From: Candidatus Latescibacterota bacterium
GTDB taxonomy: Bacteria; Krumholzibacteriota; Krumholzibacteriia; JACNKJ01
Direction of reading: 5' to 3'
Assembly: GCA_020633725.1 (NCBI GenBank)
Contig: JACKDC010000001.1
Coordinates: 124,001 to 188,000 of the forward strand
DNA: 64,000 nucleotides
Shown: positions 43,583-51,559 of the stretch, piece after piece
Layout: each line of letters begins with the position of its first letter
Numbering within the stretch: position 1 is the first letter of the stretch
Program-made: the position numbers and the translations under genes
Notes under the pieces: model-generated
Databases searched by the model: none
The model's input: only the letters and a program-made list of their open reading frames with translations
What the model was told of the DNA's origin: nothing

Positions 43583-43606
43583 CGCTTGCCGCTTCGGGCA
43601 AGCGCT
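43581..43606 (+). other. Perfect hairpin at the rpoN stop, overlapping the hpf promoter
   Basis: AGCGCTTGCC (43581-43590) pairs perfectly with GGCAAGCGCT (43597-43606), loop GCTTCG. The stem starts within the rpoN stop codon. No T run follows, so termination by itself is doubtful. The -35 of the hpf promoter lies in the stem. Confidence 0.6.
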
Positions 43607-43614
43607 GCTATGTT
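43586..43614 (+). promoter_or_regulatory. Sigma70-type promoter upstream of hpf
   Basis: TTGCCG (43586-43591), 17 bp, TATGTT (43609-43614). It would give a leader of about 145 nt containing a short ORF and a terminator before hpf. Confidence 0.5.
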
Positions 43615-43660
43615 CGGGGCACTCGGCGGCCCGCGCCGCCCGGCCCGCACGGAGGTGGAC

Positions 43661-43762
43661 TTGTTCCCTCGCCGCGCCCGCAAGGTCCCGCAGCCAGTGC
43701 CCGATGCCCCATTCCGCCCGACCTCGCTGTCGGGTTTTTTCGTGGTGTTCGGAAAGGAGTGA
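43661..43762 (+). CDS. Candidate leader peptide upstream of hpf (33 codons)
   Basis: A short open frame with TTG start preceded by GGAGGTGG. It encodes a 33-residue peptide beginning LFPRRARKVPQ and ending in FFVVFGKE, with TGA 2 nt before the hpf ATG. The frame runs straight through the terminator at 43717-43740. Translation could therefore affect folding of the terminator, or couple to hpf. It may equally be chance in GC-rich DNA; there is no comparative evidence here. Confidence 0.3.
   Translation: MFPRRARKVPQPVPDAPFRPTSLSGFFVVFGKE
43717..43740 (+). terminator. Intrinsic terminator or attenuator in the hpf leader
   Basis: CCCGAC (43717-43722), loop CTCGCT, GTCGGG (43729-43734), then six T. 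It lies 24 nt before the hpf ATG. It may end rpoN transcripts, or attenuate transcripts that start at 43614 if that promoter is used. Confidence 0.75.
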
Positions 43763-43764
43763 AG

Positions 43765-44316
43765 ATGCAGATTGCCGTCACTGCCAAGAAGATGGAATTG
43801 ACTCCCGCCATCCGCAGCTACGCCGAGGACAAGATCGGTCGCCTGGAGAAGTTCCTGGACGGCATCATGGAAGCCAACATCCTCCTTCGCGTGGAGAAGC
43901 ACCGCGCCATCGCGGAAGCCACCCTGCACGCCAAGCACGCCGACTTCACCGGCAAGGAGGACCACGAGGATCTCTACGCCGCCATCGACGGCCTCTCCGA
44001 CAAGCTCGAGCGCCAGGTGCGCAAGTACAAGACGCGCAACCTGAGCCGCCGCCGCGTGGCGAAGGCCGGCGAGGAGATGCTCGACGTGGGCACCATCACC
44101 ATCCTCGGCGCGCTCGAGCCCGACACCAGCGCCGACTACCCGGTGGTGAAGGAGAAGTTCATCCACCTGGATCGCCTCACGCCGAGCCAGGCGATCAGCC
44201 GCATGGAAGTGCACGGCGACGAGTTCTGGGTCTTCGCCGACGCGGAGGCGGGCCTGCTCTCCGTGGCCTATCGCCGCAAGGAAGGCGGCTACGGCGTGAT
44301 CCGGTCGGCGGAGTAG
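43765..44316 (+). CDS. hpf: Ribosome hibernation promoting factor (long form)
   Basis: A 183-residue ribosome-binding protein that dimerises 70S ribosomes in slow growth. The N-terminal domain (1-100) has MQIAVTAKKMELTPAIRSYAEDKIGRLEKF and KHRAIAEATLHAKH. The C-terminal dimerisation domain (about 125-183) has VVKEKFIHLDRLTPSQAISRMEVHGDEFWVFADAE. Long HPF is the form that makes 100S dimers alone. GGAAAGGAG precedes the ATG. It follows rpoN and is 6 nt from hprK. Confidence 0.95.
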   Translation: MQIAVTAKKMELTPAIRSYAEDKIGRLEKFLDGIMEANILLRVEKHRAIAEATLHAKHADFTGKEDHEDLYAAIDGLSDKLERQVRKYKTRNLSRRRVAKAGEEMLDVGTITILGALEPDTSADYPVVKEKFIHLDRLTPSQAISRMEVHGDEFWVFADAEAGLLSVAYRRKEGGYGVIRSAE

Positions 44317-44322
44317 CGCCGC

Positions 44323-45306
44323 GTGGAGATCGTCAACCGCAGCCTGCCGGTGGAGAAGCTCTTCCACGAGACCGCCGAGCTCCTGGACCTCAAGCTGTAC
44401 AGCGACTCGGCGGTCTCGGCCACGGACATCACCGTGCCCGAGCTCAACCGCCCCGGCTTCGTGCTGACGGGCTTCGTCGAGCGCTATCAGGCCGAGCGCG
44501 TGCAGATCCTCGGCGGGGCCGAGTTCAGCTACCTCGAGCGGCTGCCCGCCGGGGACCTGCCCGCCGCGCTCGAGCATCTCTTCTGCGCGCCGGTCCCCTG
44601 CATCGTCATGACGCGCGGCCAGCAGCCCATGCCCGAGCTGGTGACGCTCTGCAACGCCCGCGGCGTGCCGCTCATGGGCACGGGCCAGCGCACCACGGGC
44701 TTCCTGCGCGCGCTGGGCGGCTACCTCGAGGACTACTTCTCGCCGCGCGGCAACATCCACGGTTCGCTGGCCGACGTCTACGGCGTCGGCCTGCTCTTCA
44801 CGGGACCCAGCGGCATCGGCAAGAGCGAGATCGTGCTGGACCTGGTGGAGCGCGGCCATCGCCTGGTGGCGGACGACGTCGTGCAGCTCATCCGCCGCGG
44901 CGCCACGGTGATCGGCCGCGGCAACGACTTCCTCAAGCACTTCATGGAAGTGCGCGGCGTGGGCGTGGTGGACGTGCGCGAGATGTTCGGCATCCGCGCG
45001 ATCCGCGTGCAGAAGCGCATCGAGGTGGAGGTCCGCCTCGAGCTCTGGGAGCGGGGCAAGCACTACGACCGCGTGGGGCTGGAGTACGAGACGAGCCAGG
45101 TGCTGGGCGTGGACATCCCCCACGTGATCCTGCCCATCGTGCCGGGCAAGAACGTGACCGTGATCGCCGAGACCATCGCCATGAACCACATGCTCAAGGT
45201 CTACGGGCTCAGCCCCGCCGAGCGCTTCAACCGGCAGATCATGGAGGACCTGGCCCGCCAGAACGAAGCGCGCGTCTTCCACTACCTCCAGCACGACGAG
45301 GAGTGA
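44323..45306 (+). CDS. hprK: HPr kinase/phosphorylase
   Basis: A 327-residue bifunctional enzyme that phosphorylates HPr at Ser46 and removes the phosphate. P-loop GPSGIGKSE at 161-169, the upstream catalytic His in NIHGSLADVYG (His146), DDVVQLIRRG, and the family block MEVRGVGVVDVREMFGIRAI are present. GTG start. It is near hpf on one side and EIIA-Man on the other; HPr with an intact Ser46 lies 3.1 kb downstream, so substrate and enzyme are in the same cluster. Confidence 0.95.
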   Translation: MEIVNRSLPVEKLFHETAELLDLKLYSDSAVSATDITVPELNRPGFVLTGFVERYQAERVQILGGAEFSYLERLPAGDLPAALEHLFCAPVPCIVMTRGQQPMPELVTLCNARGVPLMGTGQRTTGFLRALGGYLEDYFSPRGNIHGSLADVYGVGLLFTGPSGIGKSEIVLDLVERGHRLVADDVVQLIRRGATVIGRGNDFLKHFMEVRGVGVVDVREMFGIRAIRVQKRIEVEVRLELWERGKHYDRVGLEYETSQVLGVDIPHVILPIVPGKNVTVIAETIAMNHMLKVYGLSPAERFNRQIMEDLARQNEARVFHYLQHDEE

Positions 45307-45327
45307 GGCCCGCCGCCGGCAAGACGC

Positions 45328-45356
45328 TTGACTTGGCGGCCTCCGGGCCGGACAAT
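45328..45356 (+). promoter_or_regulatory. Possible promoter of the EIIA-Man gene
   Basis: TTGACT (45328-45333), 17 bp, GACAAT (45351-45356), 30 nt before the ATG at 45386. The -10 matches four of six consensus bases. Confidence 0.4.
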
Positions 45357-45385
45357 CCGCCGCGATCCCTCGCGCTGGAGTCCGC

Positions 45386-45775
45386 ATGATCCCCGCTCTC
45401 ATCGTCTGTCACGGCAACCTCGGCGAGGCCTACCTCGAGGCGCTCGCGGGCATCTACGGGGATGCGTCGCAGATGCGCGCGATCTCCAACACGGGGCTGT
45501 CGGCGGCGGCGCTGGCCGCGGCGGTGGCCGAGGGGGTCGACGCGCTGGGCGAGAGCGGCGTCATCTTCACGGACTACTTCGGCGGCAGCTGCGCGACGGC
45601 CTGCCTGGCGCAGATCGTCGGACGCCCCGGCCTGCACCTGATCAGCGGCGTCAACCTGCCCACCCTGCTCTACTACCTGGCGCATCGCCACGAGCTGCCC
45701 GCGCCGGCCCTGGTGCGCGGCATCATCCACCGGGGGCAGAACGCGATCCGCGAGCTCACGCCCCCCAGCCTCTAG
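45386..45775 (+). CDS. PTS EIIA component, mannose family
   Basis: A 129-residue soluble phosphocarrier. The phospho-accepting His is His9 in LIVCHGNLGEAYLEA. IFTDYFGGSCATACL and LISGVNLPTLLYYL follow the ManX-type IIA fold. No IIC or IID permease genes are in the window, so it probably serves as a phospho-sensor and not in sugar uptake. Located between hprK and EIIB, 7 nt before the latter. Confidence 0.88.
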   Translation: MIPALIVCHGNLGEAYLEALAGIYGDASQMRAISNTGLSAAALAAAVAEGVDALGESGVIFTDYFGGSCATACLAQIVGRPGLHLISGVNLPTLLYYLAHRHELPAPALVRGIIHRGQNAIRELTPPSL

Positions 45776-45782
45776 GATCGCC

Positions 45783-46244
45783 GTGGACCTGCATCTGGAC
45801 GACCGCCTCCTCCACGGCCGCATCCTGCACGGCTGGGCGCCCGTGCTCCGTCCCGCGCGGGTGCTGCTGGTCTCGCCCGCGCTGGCGGACGCGCGCGGCC
45901 GCGCGCTCTACGCCGAGGCGGGAGCCGAGCTGGACGCGGCGCTTCGCTTCCTCGCGCCCGGCGGCGAGCCGCCGCCGGCGCCGGCGCCGGGGGACTTCTG
46001 GCTGACCGACGCCCCGGGCGGCGCGCGCTGGCTCCTCGCGTCGGGGCTTGCCGTGGCGCGGCTCGTCATCATCGGGCTGCGGGAGGCCGGCGGCCGCGCC
46101 CTCGCCGAGGACCTGCGCGCCGGCGCGGCCACCCTGGCCCGGCTCGACGACCTCGCCGCGGCCGGCGTCGAGATCCTGCACCAGCCCTTCCCGGGCGGGC
46201 CGGCGCGCACCCTGCGCAGCCTGCTCGCCGGCGACCACGCCTGA
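45783..46244 (+). CDS. PTS EIIB component, mannose family
   Basis: A 153-residue cytoplasmic phosphocarrier. LDDRLLHGRILHGW matches the DxRLIHGQV motif with the phospho-accepting His11. The middle (about 55-75) has a Pro/Gly/Ala-rich stretch not typical of ManX-type IIB, and the C-terminal part (VARLVIIGLREAGGRALAEDLRAG) is more divergent. GTG start. It can receive phosphate from the adjacent EIIA, but with no permease its onward target is unknown. Confidence 0.8.
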   Translation: MDLHLDDRLLHGRILHGWAPVLRPARVLLVSPALADARGRALYAEAGAELDAALRFLAPGGEPPPAPAPGDFWLTDAPGGARWLLASGLAVARLVIIGLREAGGRALAEDLRAGAATLARLDDLAAAGVEILHQPFPGGPARTLRSLLAGDHA

Positions 46245-46254
46245 GCGGAGAACC

Positions 46255-48390
46255 ATGGCGACCCTCATCCTCGGCATCCACGACCACCAGCCCGTGGGCA
46301 ACTTCGATCACGTGATCCGTGACGCCCACGAGCGCGCCTACCGGCCCTTCCTCGACACGCTCGAGCGCCATCCGTCGATCAAGATGGCGGTCCACGTGTC
46401 GGGCCCGCTGCTCGAATGGCACCGCGGCGCGACGCCGGATTACCTCGATCGCCTGGGGGCCCTGGTGGAGCGCGGCCAGGTGGAGATGGTCGGCGGCGGC
46501 TACTGGGAGCCCATCCTCACCACGCTGCCCGAGCGCGACCGCCATCAGCAGGTGGAGACGATGTGCCGCGAACTGGAGCGGCGCTTCGGACGGCGGCCGC
46601 GGGGCCTCTGGCTCGCCGAGCGCATCTGGGAGCCGCACCTGCCCAAGCTGCTCGCCGAGCACGGCCTCGACTGGGTGGCCCTCGACGACAGCCACTTCCT
46701 CGCCACGGGCTTCGCGAACGAGGCGCTGGGCGGGTACTACCTGACCGAGGAGGAGGGCCACCGGCTGGCCGTCTTCCCCGTGTCCATGCGCCTGCGCTAT
46801 CTCGTGCCCTTCCACCCGGTGCCCGAGATCCTCGCGCACCTGCGCACGCTGGACGCGCTGGCCGGCCGCGACCTGGCGGTGCTCATGGACGACGGCGAGA
46901 AGTTCGGCGTCTGGAGCAGCACCCACGCGCTCTGCTACGAGGAGGGCTATCTCGACGCCCTCTTCGCTGCCCTGGCCGACGCGCCCGAGGTCACGCTGGC
47001 CGGCTTCTCGGAGACGCTCGACGCGCGCGGTCCCCTGGGCTCGGCCTACCTGCCCACGGCCAGCTACACGGAGATGGGGGAGTGGGCCCTGCCGCTCGGC
47101 GCCCAGCGCCGCATGCACGCGCTCGGCGAGCTCGCCGCCGCCCACGACGCGGACGCCCCGCCCGCCGACGCCCTGAGCCCCTTCGTGCGCGGCGGCTTCT
47201 GGCGGAACTTCTTCGTCAAGTACGAGGAGAGCCACTGGATGCACAAGCGCATGCTGTGGACGCGCCGCGAGATCGAGACCGCGCGCGCGGCGGGCCACGC
47301 GCGCGCGGAGGACCTGGACGCCGCCGAGGACCTGCTCCTCCAGGCGCAGTGCAACTGCGGCTACTGGCACGGCCTCTTCGGCGGGCTCTACCTGCCGCAC
47401 CTTCGCCACGCGATCTTCCAGCGCCTGCTGGCCGCCGAGGCGCGCGTCGTGCCGCGGGAGCACGCGATCGCGCGGCACGACCTGGACTTCGACGGCCAGG
47501 AGGAGATCGTCTGGACCAGCCCGCGCTCGCGGCTCTTCGCCAAGCCCCGCGGCGGCCTCGTGCGCGAGCTGGACAGCCTGGCGGCGGCCTTCCCCTTCAG
47601 CAACTGCCTGAGCCGCCGCGAGGAGGGCTATCACGCGCAGCTCCGGGCGCTGGCCTCGGCGCCGGCCGCGGTGGCCGCGGGCGGCGCGCAGAGCATCCAC
47701 GACATCGTGCGCGTCAAGGAAGAGGGTCTCGAGGCCTATCTCGTCTACGATCCGCATCCGCGCGCCGGTCTAGAGGAGGGCCTCTACGCCGCCGACGCCG
47801 AGACGCTGGCCTATGGCAGCGCCTGGCTGGACTTCGCCGCCCTGGACTTCGCGGTGACAACGCCCGAGTCCCCGGACGGCGCGCTCCTCTTCGCGGTCGA
47901 GCACGAGTTCGAGCCCGGGCGGCGCCTGCGCCTGGAGAAGCGCCTGCGCTGGCTGGAGGAGGGGGCGGCGCTGGACGTCCAGCTGCGCTTGAGCTACCGG
48001 GGCGCGTCCCCGCTCCGGGCCAAGCTGGGCTCTGGCTGGAACTTCAACCTGCTCGCGCCGGACGCGCCGGACCGCCGGGTGCTCGTGGACGGCGCGCCCG
48101 CGGCGGACCCCCGTCTCGCCAGCCGCGGCTGGGAGCAGGGCGGCCGGCTGGAGCTCCGGGACGACTGGAGCGGGGTGCGCATCGCCCTTGCCGCCGGGTC
48201 GCTGGCGGTTTATCGTGAGCCGATCGAGACGGTCAGCCTCTCCGAGGAGGGGTTCGAACGTGTCTACCAGGGATCCTGGATCTGTGCCTGCCGCGATCTC
48301 GACCTCGACGACGGACAGTCCGCCGAGTTCGCCTACCGGGTGGAGCTCGGGCCGCTGGACGCCGACGGCGGCGCCACGTCCGTCCCCTGA
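46255..48390 (+). CDS. GH57 family glucanotransferase/amylase
   Basis: A 711-residue enzyme. ILGIHDHQPVGNFDHV opens the GH57 barrel. The nucleophile Glu122 is in LWLAERIWEPHLPK and the acid/base Asp in LMDDGEKFG (about 210-218), as in Thermococcus 4-alpha-glucanotransferase. The last 300 residues are a beta-rich domain of the DUF1926 type (VEHEFEPGRRLRLEKRLRW, LGSGWNFNLLAPD). No signal peptide, so it acts on cytoplasmic alpha-glucans such as glycogen. Its place between EIIB and HPr is unusual and suggests a link between PTS state and glucan metabolism (inference). Confidence 0.88.
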   Translation: MATLILGIHDHQPVGNFDHVIRDAHERAYRPFLDTLERHPSIKMAVHVSGPLLEWHRGATPDYLDRLGALVERGQVEMVGGGYWEPILTTLPERDRHQQVETMCRELERRFGRRPRGLWLAERIWEPHLPKLLAEHGLDWVALDDSHFLATGFANEALGGYYLTEEEGHRLAVFPVSMRLRYLVPFHPVPEILAHLRTLDALAGRDLAVLMDDGEKFGVWSSTHALCYEEGYLDALFAALADAPEVTLAGFSETLDARGPLGSAYLPTASYTEMGEWALPLGAQRRMHALGELAAAHDADAPPADALSPFVRGGFWRNFFVKYEESHWMHKRMLWTRREIETARAAGHARAEDLDAAEDLLLQAQCNCGYWHGLFGGLYLPHLRHAIFQRLLAAEARVVPREHAIARHDLDFDGQEEIVWTSPRSRLFAKPRGGLVRELDSLAAAFPFSNCLSRREEGYHAQLRALASAPAAVAAGGAQSIHDIVRVKEEGLEAYLVYDPHPRAGLEEGLYAADAETLAYGSAWLDFAALDFAVTTPESPDGALLFAVEHEFEPGRRLRLEKRLRWLEEGAALDVQLRLSYRGASPLRAKLGSGWNFNLLAPDAPDRRVLVDGAPAADPRLASRGWEQGGRLELRDDWSGVRIALAAGSLAVYREPIETVSLSEEGFERVYQGSWICACRDLDLDDGQSAEFAYRVELGPLDADGGATSVP

Positions 48391-48403
48391 CGAAGGAGCT
48401 GCC

Positions 48404-48676
48404 TTGCTGGAGCGCGATCTTCAAGTCGTCAACGCCAAGGGCCTGCACCTGCGCGCGGCCAGCGAGCTGGTCAAGCTGACCTCGTCCCTTGACTGCAGGG
48501 TCACGCTGTCCAACGGCGTGATCGAGGTGGACGGCAAGAGCATCCTCGGGGTGGCGGCCCTGGGGGCCGCGAAGGGCAGCAGCGTGAAGGTCCGTTGCGA
48601 CGGCGACAGCGAGGGTTCCGCACTGGACGCGATCACGGCGCTCTTCGCCCGGGGGTTCTACGAGGATGCCCTCTGA
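48404..48676 (+). CDS. ptsH: Phosphocarrier protein HPr
   Basis: A 90-residue phosphocarrier. His15 (AKGLHLRAAS), phosphorylated by enzyme I, and Ser46 (DGKSILGVAALGA), the target of HPr kinase, sit at canonical numbers. Position 18, normally Pro in HARPA, is Ala here. The start is TTG with AAGGAG upstream. It overlaps ptsI by 11 nt. Having both sites and hprK in the cluster implies dual control by PEP-dependent and ATP-dependent phosphorylation. Confidence 0.93.
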   Translation: MLERDLQVVNAKGLHLRAASELVKLTSSLDCRVTLSNGVIEVDGKSILGVAALGAAKGSSVKVRCDGDSEGSALDAITALFARGFYEDAL

Positions 48677-50444
48677 GCGACCGCAACGGTTCCAGGGCCG
48701 TCCCGGCGCCCCCGGCGTGGCCGCCGGGCGCGTGTTCGTCTACGACCAGGACCTGCCCACCGGCGCCCCCCGGCAGATCGAGGCGGGCGAGGTGGAGGCC
48801 GAGCTGGCCCGCTTCGCCGCGGCGCTGAAGGCCACCGAGGGCGAGATCGCCGAGGCCCGCGGCCGCGTGGCCGAGGAGCTGGGCGAGGACCACGCGCGCA
48901 TCTTCGACGCGCACCGCTTCATCCTGCTCGACCGCTTCCTGCTGGAGCAGACGCGCGGGCTCATCGGCGAGTGCTGGAGCGCCGAGACCGCCTACGCCGA
49001 GGCCTGCCAGCGCATCCTGCGCACCTTCCAGAGCCTCGACGGCGACCTGCCCGACCGCAGCAGCGACCTGCGCGACGTGGAACGCCGCGTCCTGGCCCAG
49101 CTGCAGGGGCGCAAGCAGGCGGGCTTCCGCGAGCTGGCCGAGCCGGTGATCGTGGTGGCCAGGGACATCAGCCCGTCGGACACGGCGACCATGAGCCGCG
49201 AGCGGGTGCTGGGTTTCGTCACCGAGCGCGGCGGCGAGACCAGCCACTCCGTGATCCTCGGCCGCAGCCTGGGCATTCCGGTGGTGGTGGGGGCCGAGGG
49301 CATCACCGCCGCGGCCAAGCAGGGCGACATGCTCATGCTCGACGGCCACACCGGCCAGCTGGTGCTGCACCCCGACGCGCGGGCCGAGGAGCAGTTCCAG
49401 CGGCTCGAGACGGCCTATCGCGAGCTGGAGCGGCAGAGCCTGCGCTACAAGGACCACCCGGCCGAGACGCGCGACGGCCGCCTCATCGAGCTGCTCGCCA
49501 ACATCGAGCTCCCCGAGGAGGTGGCGGCGGCGGTGGATCACGGCGCGGCGGGCGTCGGGCTCTTCCGCACCGAGTACCTCTTCCTGACCTCGCCCTCCTT
49601 CCCCGGCGAGGAAGAGCAGGTCGACGTCTACCGCCGCGTGCTGGCGGGCCTCGCGCCCGACCCGGTGATCATCCGCAGCATGGATCTCGGCGGCGAGAAG
49701 GTGTCGCCGGCCATGGACTTCCCCGCCGAGGACAACCCGTCCCTCGGCTGGCGCGGCATCCGCTACGCGCTGGACCGGCCGGACGTCTTCCGCACCCAGC
49801 TCCGCGCCATCCTGCGCGCCGGCGTGCACGGCACGCTGCGACTCATGGTGCCCATGGTCTCGCAGGTGGAGGAGATCCGCGCGGTGAAGGCGCACCTGGA
49901 GGCGGTCAAGGCCTCGCTCAAGGCCGACGGCCTCCCCTTCACGGAGAGCTACGAGCTGGGCGTGATGATCGAGACGCCGGCGGCCGTGGTCATCGCGCAC
50001 CTGCTGGCGCGCGAGGTGGACTTCTTCAGCATCGGGACCAACGATCTCATCCAGTACTCGCTGGCGATCGACCGCGACAACGACACCGTGCGCAAGCTCT
50101 ACGAGCCCTTCCATCCGGCGATCCTGCGCCAGATCCGGCGCACGGTGAAGGCGGGCAAGGACGCGGGCTGCTGGGTGGGCATCTGCGGCGAACTGCCCGA
50201 GGAGCCGCTCTTCACGATCCTGCTCATCGGCCTGGGGCTGGACGAGATCAGCGTCAACCCCTACCGCATCCCCGAGATCAAGCGCATCATCCGCAGCATC
50301 ACGGCGGACCAGGCGCGCAACCTGGTGAAGAGCGCCTGGAGCTACGCCACCGCGGACGAGATCAAGCGCAACGTCTCGCGCCTGGCCGCGCGCAAGTTCC
50401 CCGAACTGGAGGCCTCGCTGCAGCCCGCGGAGCCCCGTCCATGA
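48666..50444 (+). CDS. ptsI: PTS enzyme I
   Basis: A 592-residue PEP-dependent protein kinase of HPr. The phospho-accepting His194 is in RGGETSHSVILGRSLGIPVVVG. The PEP-binding barrel has GVGLFRTEYLFL, RSMDLGGEKVSPAMD, FFSIGTNDLIQYSLAIDR and the catalytic Cys in GICGELPEEP. Length is slightly above the usual 575. It overlaps ptsH and the following isomerase (ATGA). It is the only entry point for phosphate to the EIIA/EIIB pair visible here. Confidence 0.95.
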   Translation: MPSERPQRFQGRPGAPGVAAGRVFVYDQDLPTGAPRQIEAGEVEAELARFAAALKATEGEIAEARGRVAEELGEDHARIFDAHRFILLDRFLLEQTRGLIGECWSAETAYAEACQRILRTFQSLDGDLPDRSSDLRDVERRVLAQLQGRKQAGFRELAEPVIVVARDISPSDTATMSRERVLGFVTERGGETSHSVILGRSLGIPVVVGAEGITAAAKQGDMLMLDGHTGQLVLHPDARAEEQFQRLETAYRELERQSLRYKDHPAETRDGRLIELLANIELPEEVAAAVDHGAAGVGLFRTEYLFLTSPSFPGEEEQVDVYRRVLAGLAPDPVIIRSMDLGGEKVSPAMDFPAEDNPSLGWRGIRYALDRPDVFRTQLRAILRAGVHGTLRLMVPMVSQVEEIRAVKAHLEAVKASLKADGLPFTESYELGVMIETPAAVVIAHLLAREVDFFSIGTNDLIQYSLAIDRDNDTVRKLYEPFHPAILRQIRRTVKAGKDAGCWVGICGELPEEPLFTILLIGLGLDEISVNPYRIPEIKRIIRSITADQARNLVKSAWSYATADEIKRNVSRLAARKFPELEASLQPAEPRP

Positions 50445-51559
50445 CGGTCAACGCCGACTGGCGGGCGCGCCTCGCGGACCCGTCCGCGCTCGCCGCCGCC
50501 GATCCCGGCGGCATGCTGGCGCGTCTCGCGGGCTTCGCCGCGCTGCTGCGCGACGCGCGGACCCTCGCGCTGCCGGCGGGCTGGGAGCCCGGCGCAGCGA
50601 CGCGGCCGTCACCCGCGCGGCTGCTCGTGGGCGGCATGGGGGGCAGCGCGATCGCGGGCGAGCTGCTGGGCGGCTTCTACGCGGCGGGCGGGAGCGCCCG
50701 CGCGCATCTGCAGCTCGTGCGCGACTACCGGCTCCCGCCGCTGCGGCGGGGCGACGCGCTCGTCCTCTGCAGCTACTCGGGCGAGACCGAGGAAGTGCTC
50801 GCCCTGCTCGATGAGGCCCGCCGCGCCGGCCTCGAGCCGCTGCTGGTCACCGTGGGGGGCAGCCTCGCCGCGCGGGCGCCGGGGGCCGTCCACTTCGGCC
50901 TGCCCGCGGGACATCCGCCGCGGGCGGCGCTGCCGGCGCTGCTCGGCCGTCTCCTGGCCATCGGTGCCGGGCTGGGGCTGCACGACCCCGCGGACGAGGA
51001 CCTGGACGGGCTCGTCGCCGCGCTCGACTCGCGCTGGACGGCGCTCGCTCCCGCGCGCGGCGTGGACGACAATCCCGCCAAGGCCATGGCCCTCGCCCTG
51101 GGCGAGCGCCGGCCGGTCTTCTGCGCCATGGCCCAGGCCTTCGAGGCCGTGGCCCTGCGCCTGCGCTGCCAGTGCGAGGAGAACGCCAAGCGCAGCGCGT
51201 CGCGGCGCAGCCTGCCCGAGCTCCATCACAACAGCTGGGTGCCCTGGGCGGACGGCGACCTGGCGGGCCTGCCGGTCTGGGTCGGCGCGGCCGATGCCCA
51301 TCCGCGGGTGCTGCTCCGCCGCCGCCTCACCGACGCGCTGCTGGCCGCGCGCGGCGTGACGCCGCTGGAGATCCCCGCCACCGGCGGGGCCCTGCTCACC
51401 CGCATGTTGACAACCGTGCTCGCGGGGGACACCTTGAGCGTCTACCACGCCCTCATGCGCGGGGTGGATCCCACCCCCGTGACGCCGCTAGTCGCCATGA
51501 AGGAGCGGCTGGCCGCCAGCCACGATCCCGCCACGCCCCCCGACCAGGAGTCCGCATGA
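50441..51559 (+). CDS. Bifunctional phosphoglucose/phosphomannose isomerase (SIS domain)
   Basis: A 372-residue protein. LLVGGMGGSAIAGELL and LVLCSYSGETEEVLAL are the SIS phosphosugar-binding loops. The C-terminal half (RCQCEENAKRSASRRSLPELHHNSW) matches the bacterial PGI/PMI C-terminal domain with the catalytic Glu and His. It would interconvert glucose-6-P, fructose-6-P and mannose-6-P. ATGA overlaps on both sides put it between ptsI and the nucleotidyltransferase, tying PTS genes to sugar-nucleotide supply. Confidence 0.85.
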   Translation: MTVNADWRARLADPSALAAADPGGMLARLAGFAALLRDARTLALPAGWEPGAATRPSPARLLVGGMGGSAIAGELLGGFYAAGGSARAHLQLVRDYRLPPLRRGDALVLCSYSGETEEVLALLDEARRAGLEPLLVTVGGSLAARAPGAVHFGLPAGHPPRAALPALLGRLLAIGAGLGLHDPADEDLDGLVAALDSRWTALAPARGVDDNPAKAMALALGERRPVFCAMAQAFEAVALRLRCQCEENAKRSASRRSLPELHHNSWVPWADGDLAGLPVWVGAADAHPRVLLRRRLTDALLAARGVTPLEIPATGGALLTRMLTTVLAGDTLSVYHALMRGVDPTPVTPLVAMKERLAASHDPATPPDQESA

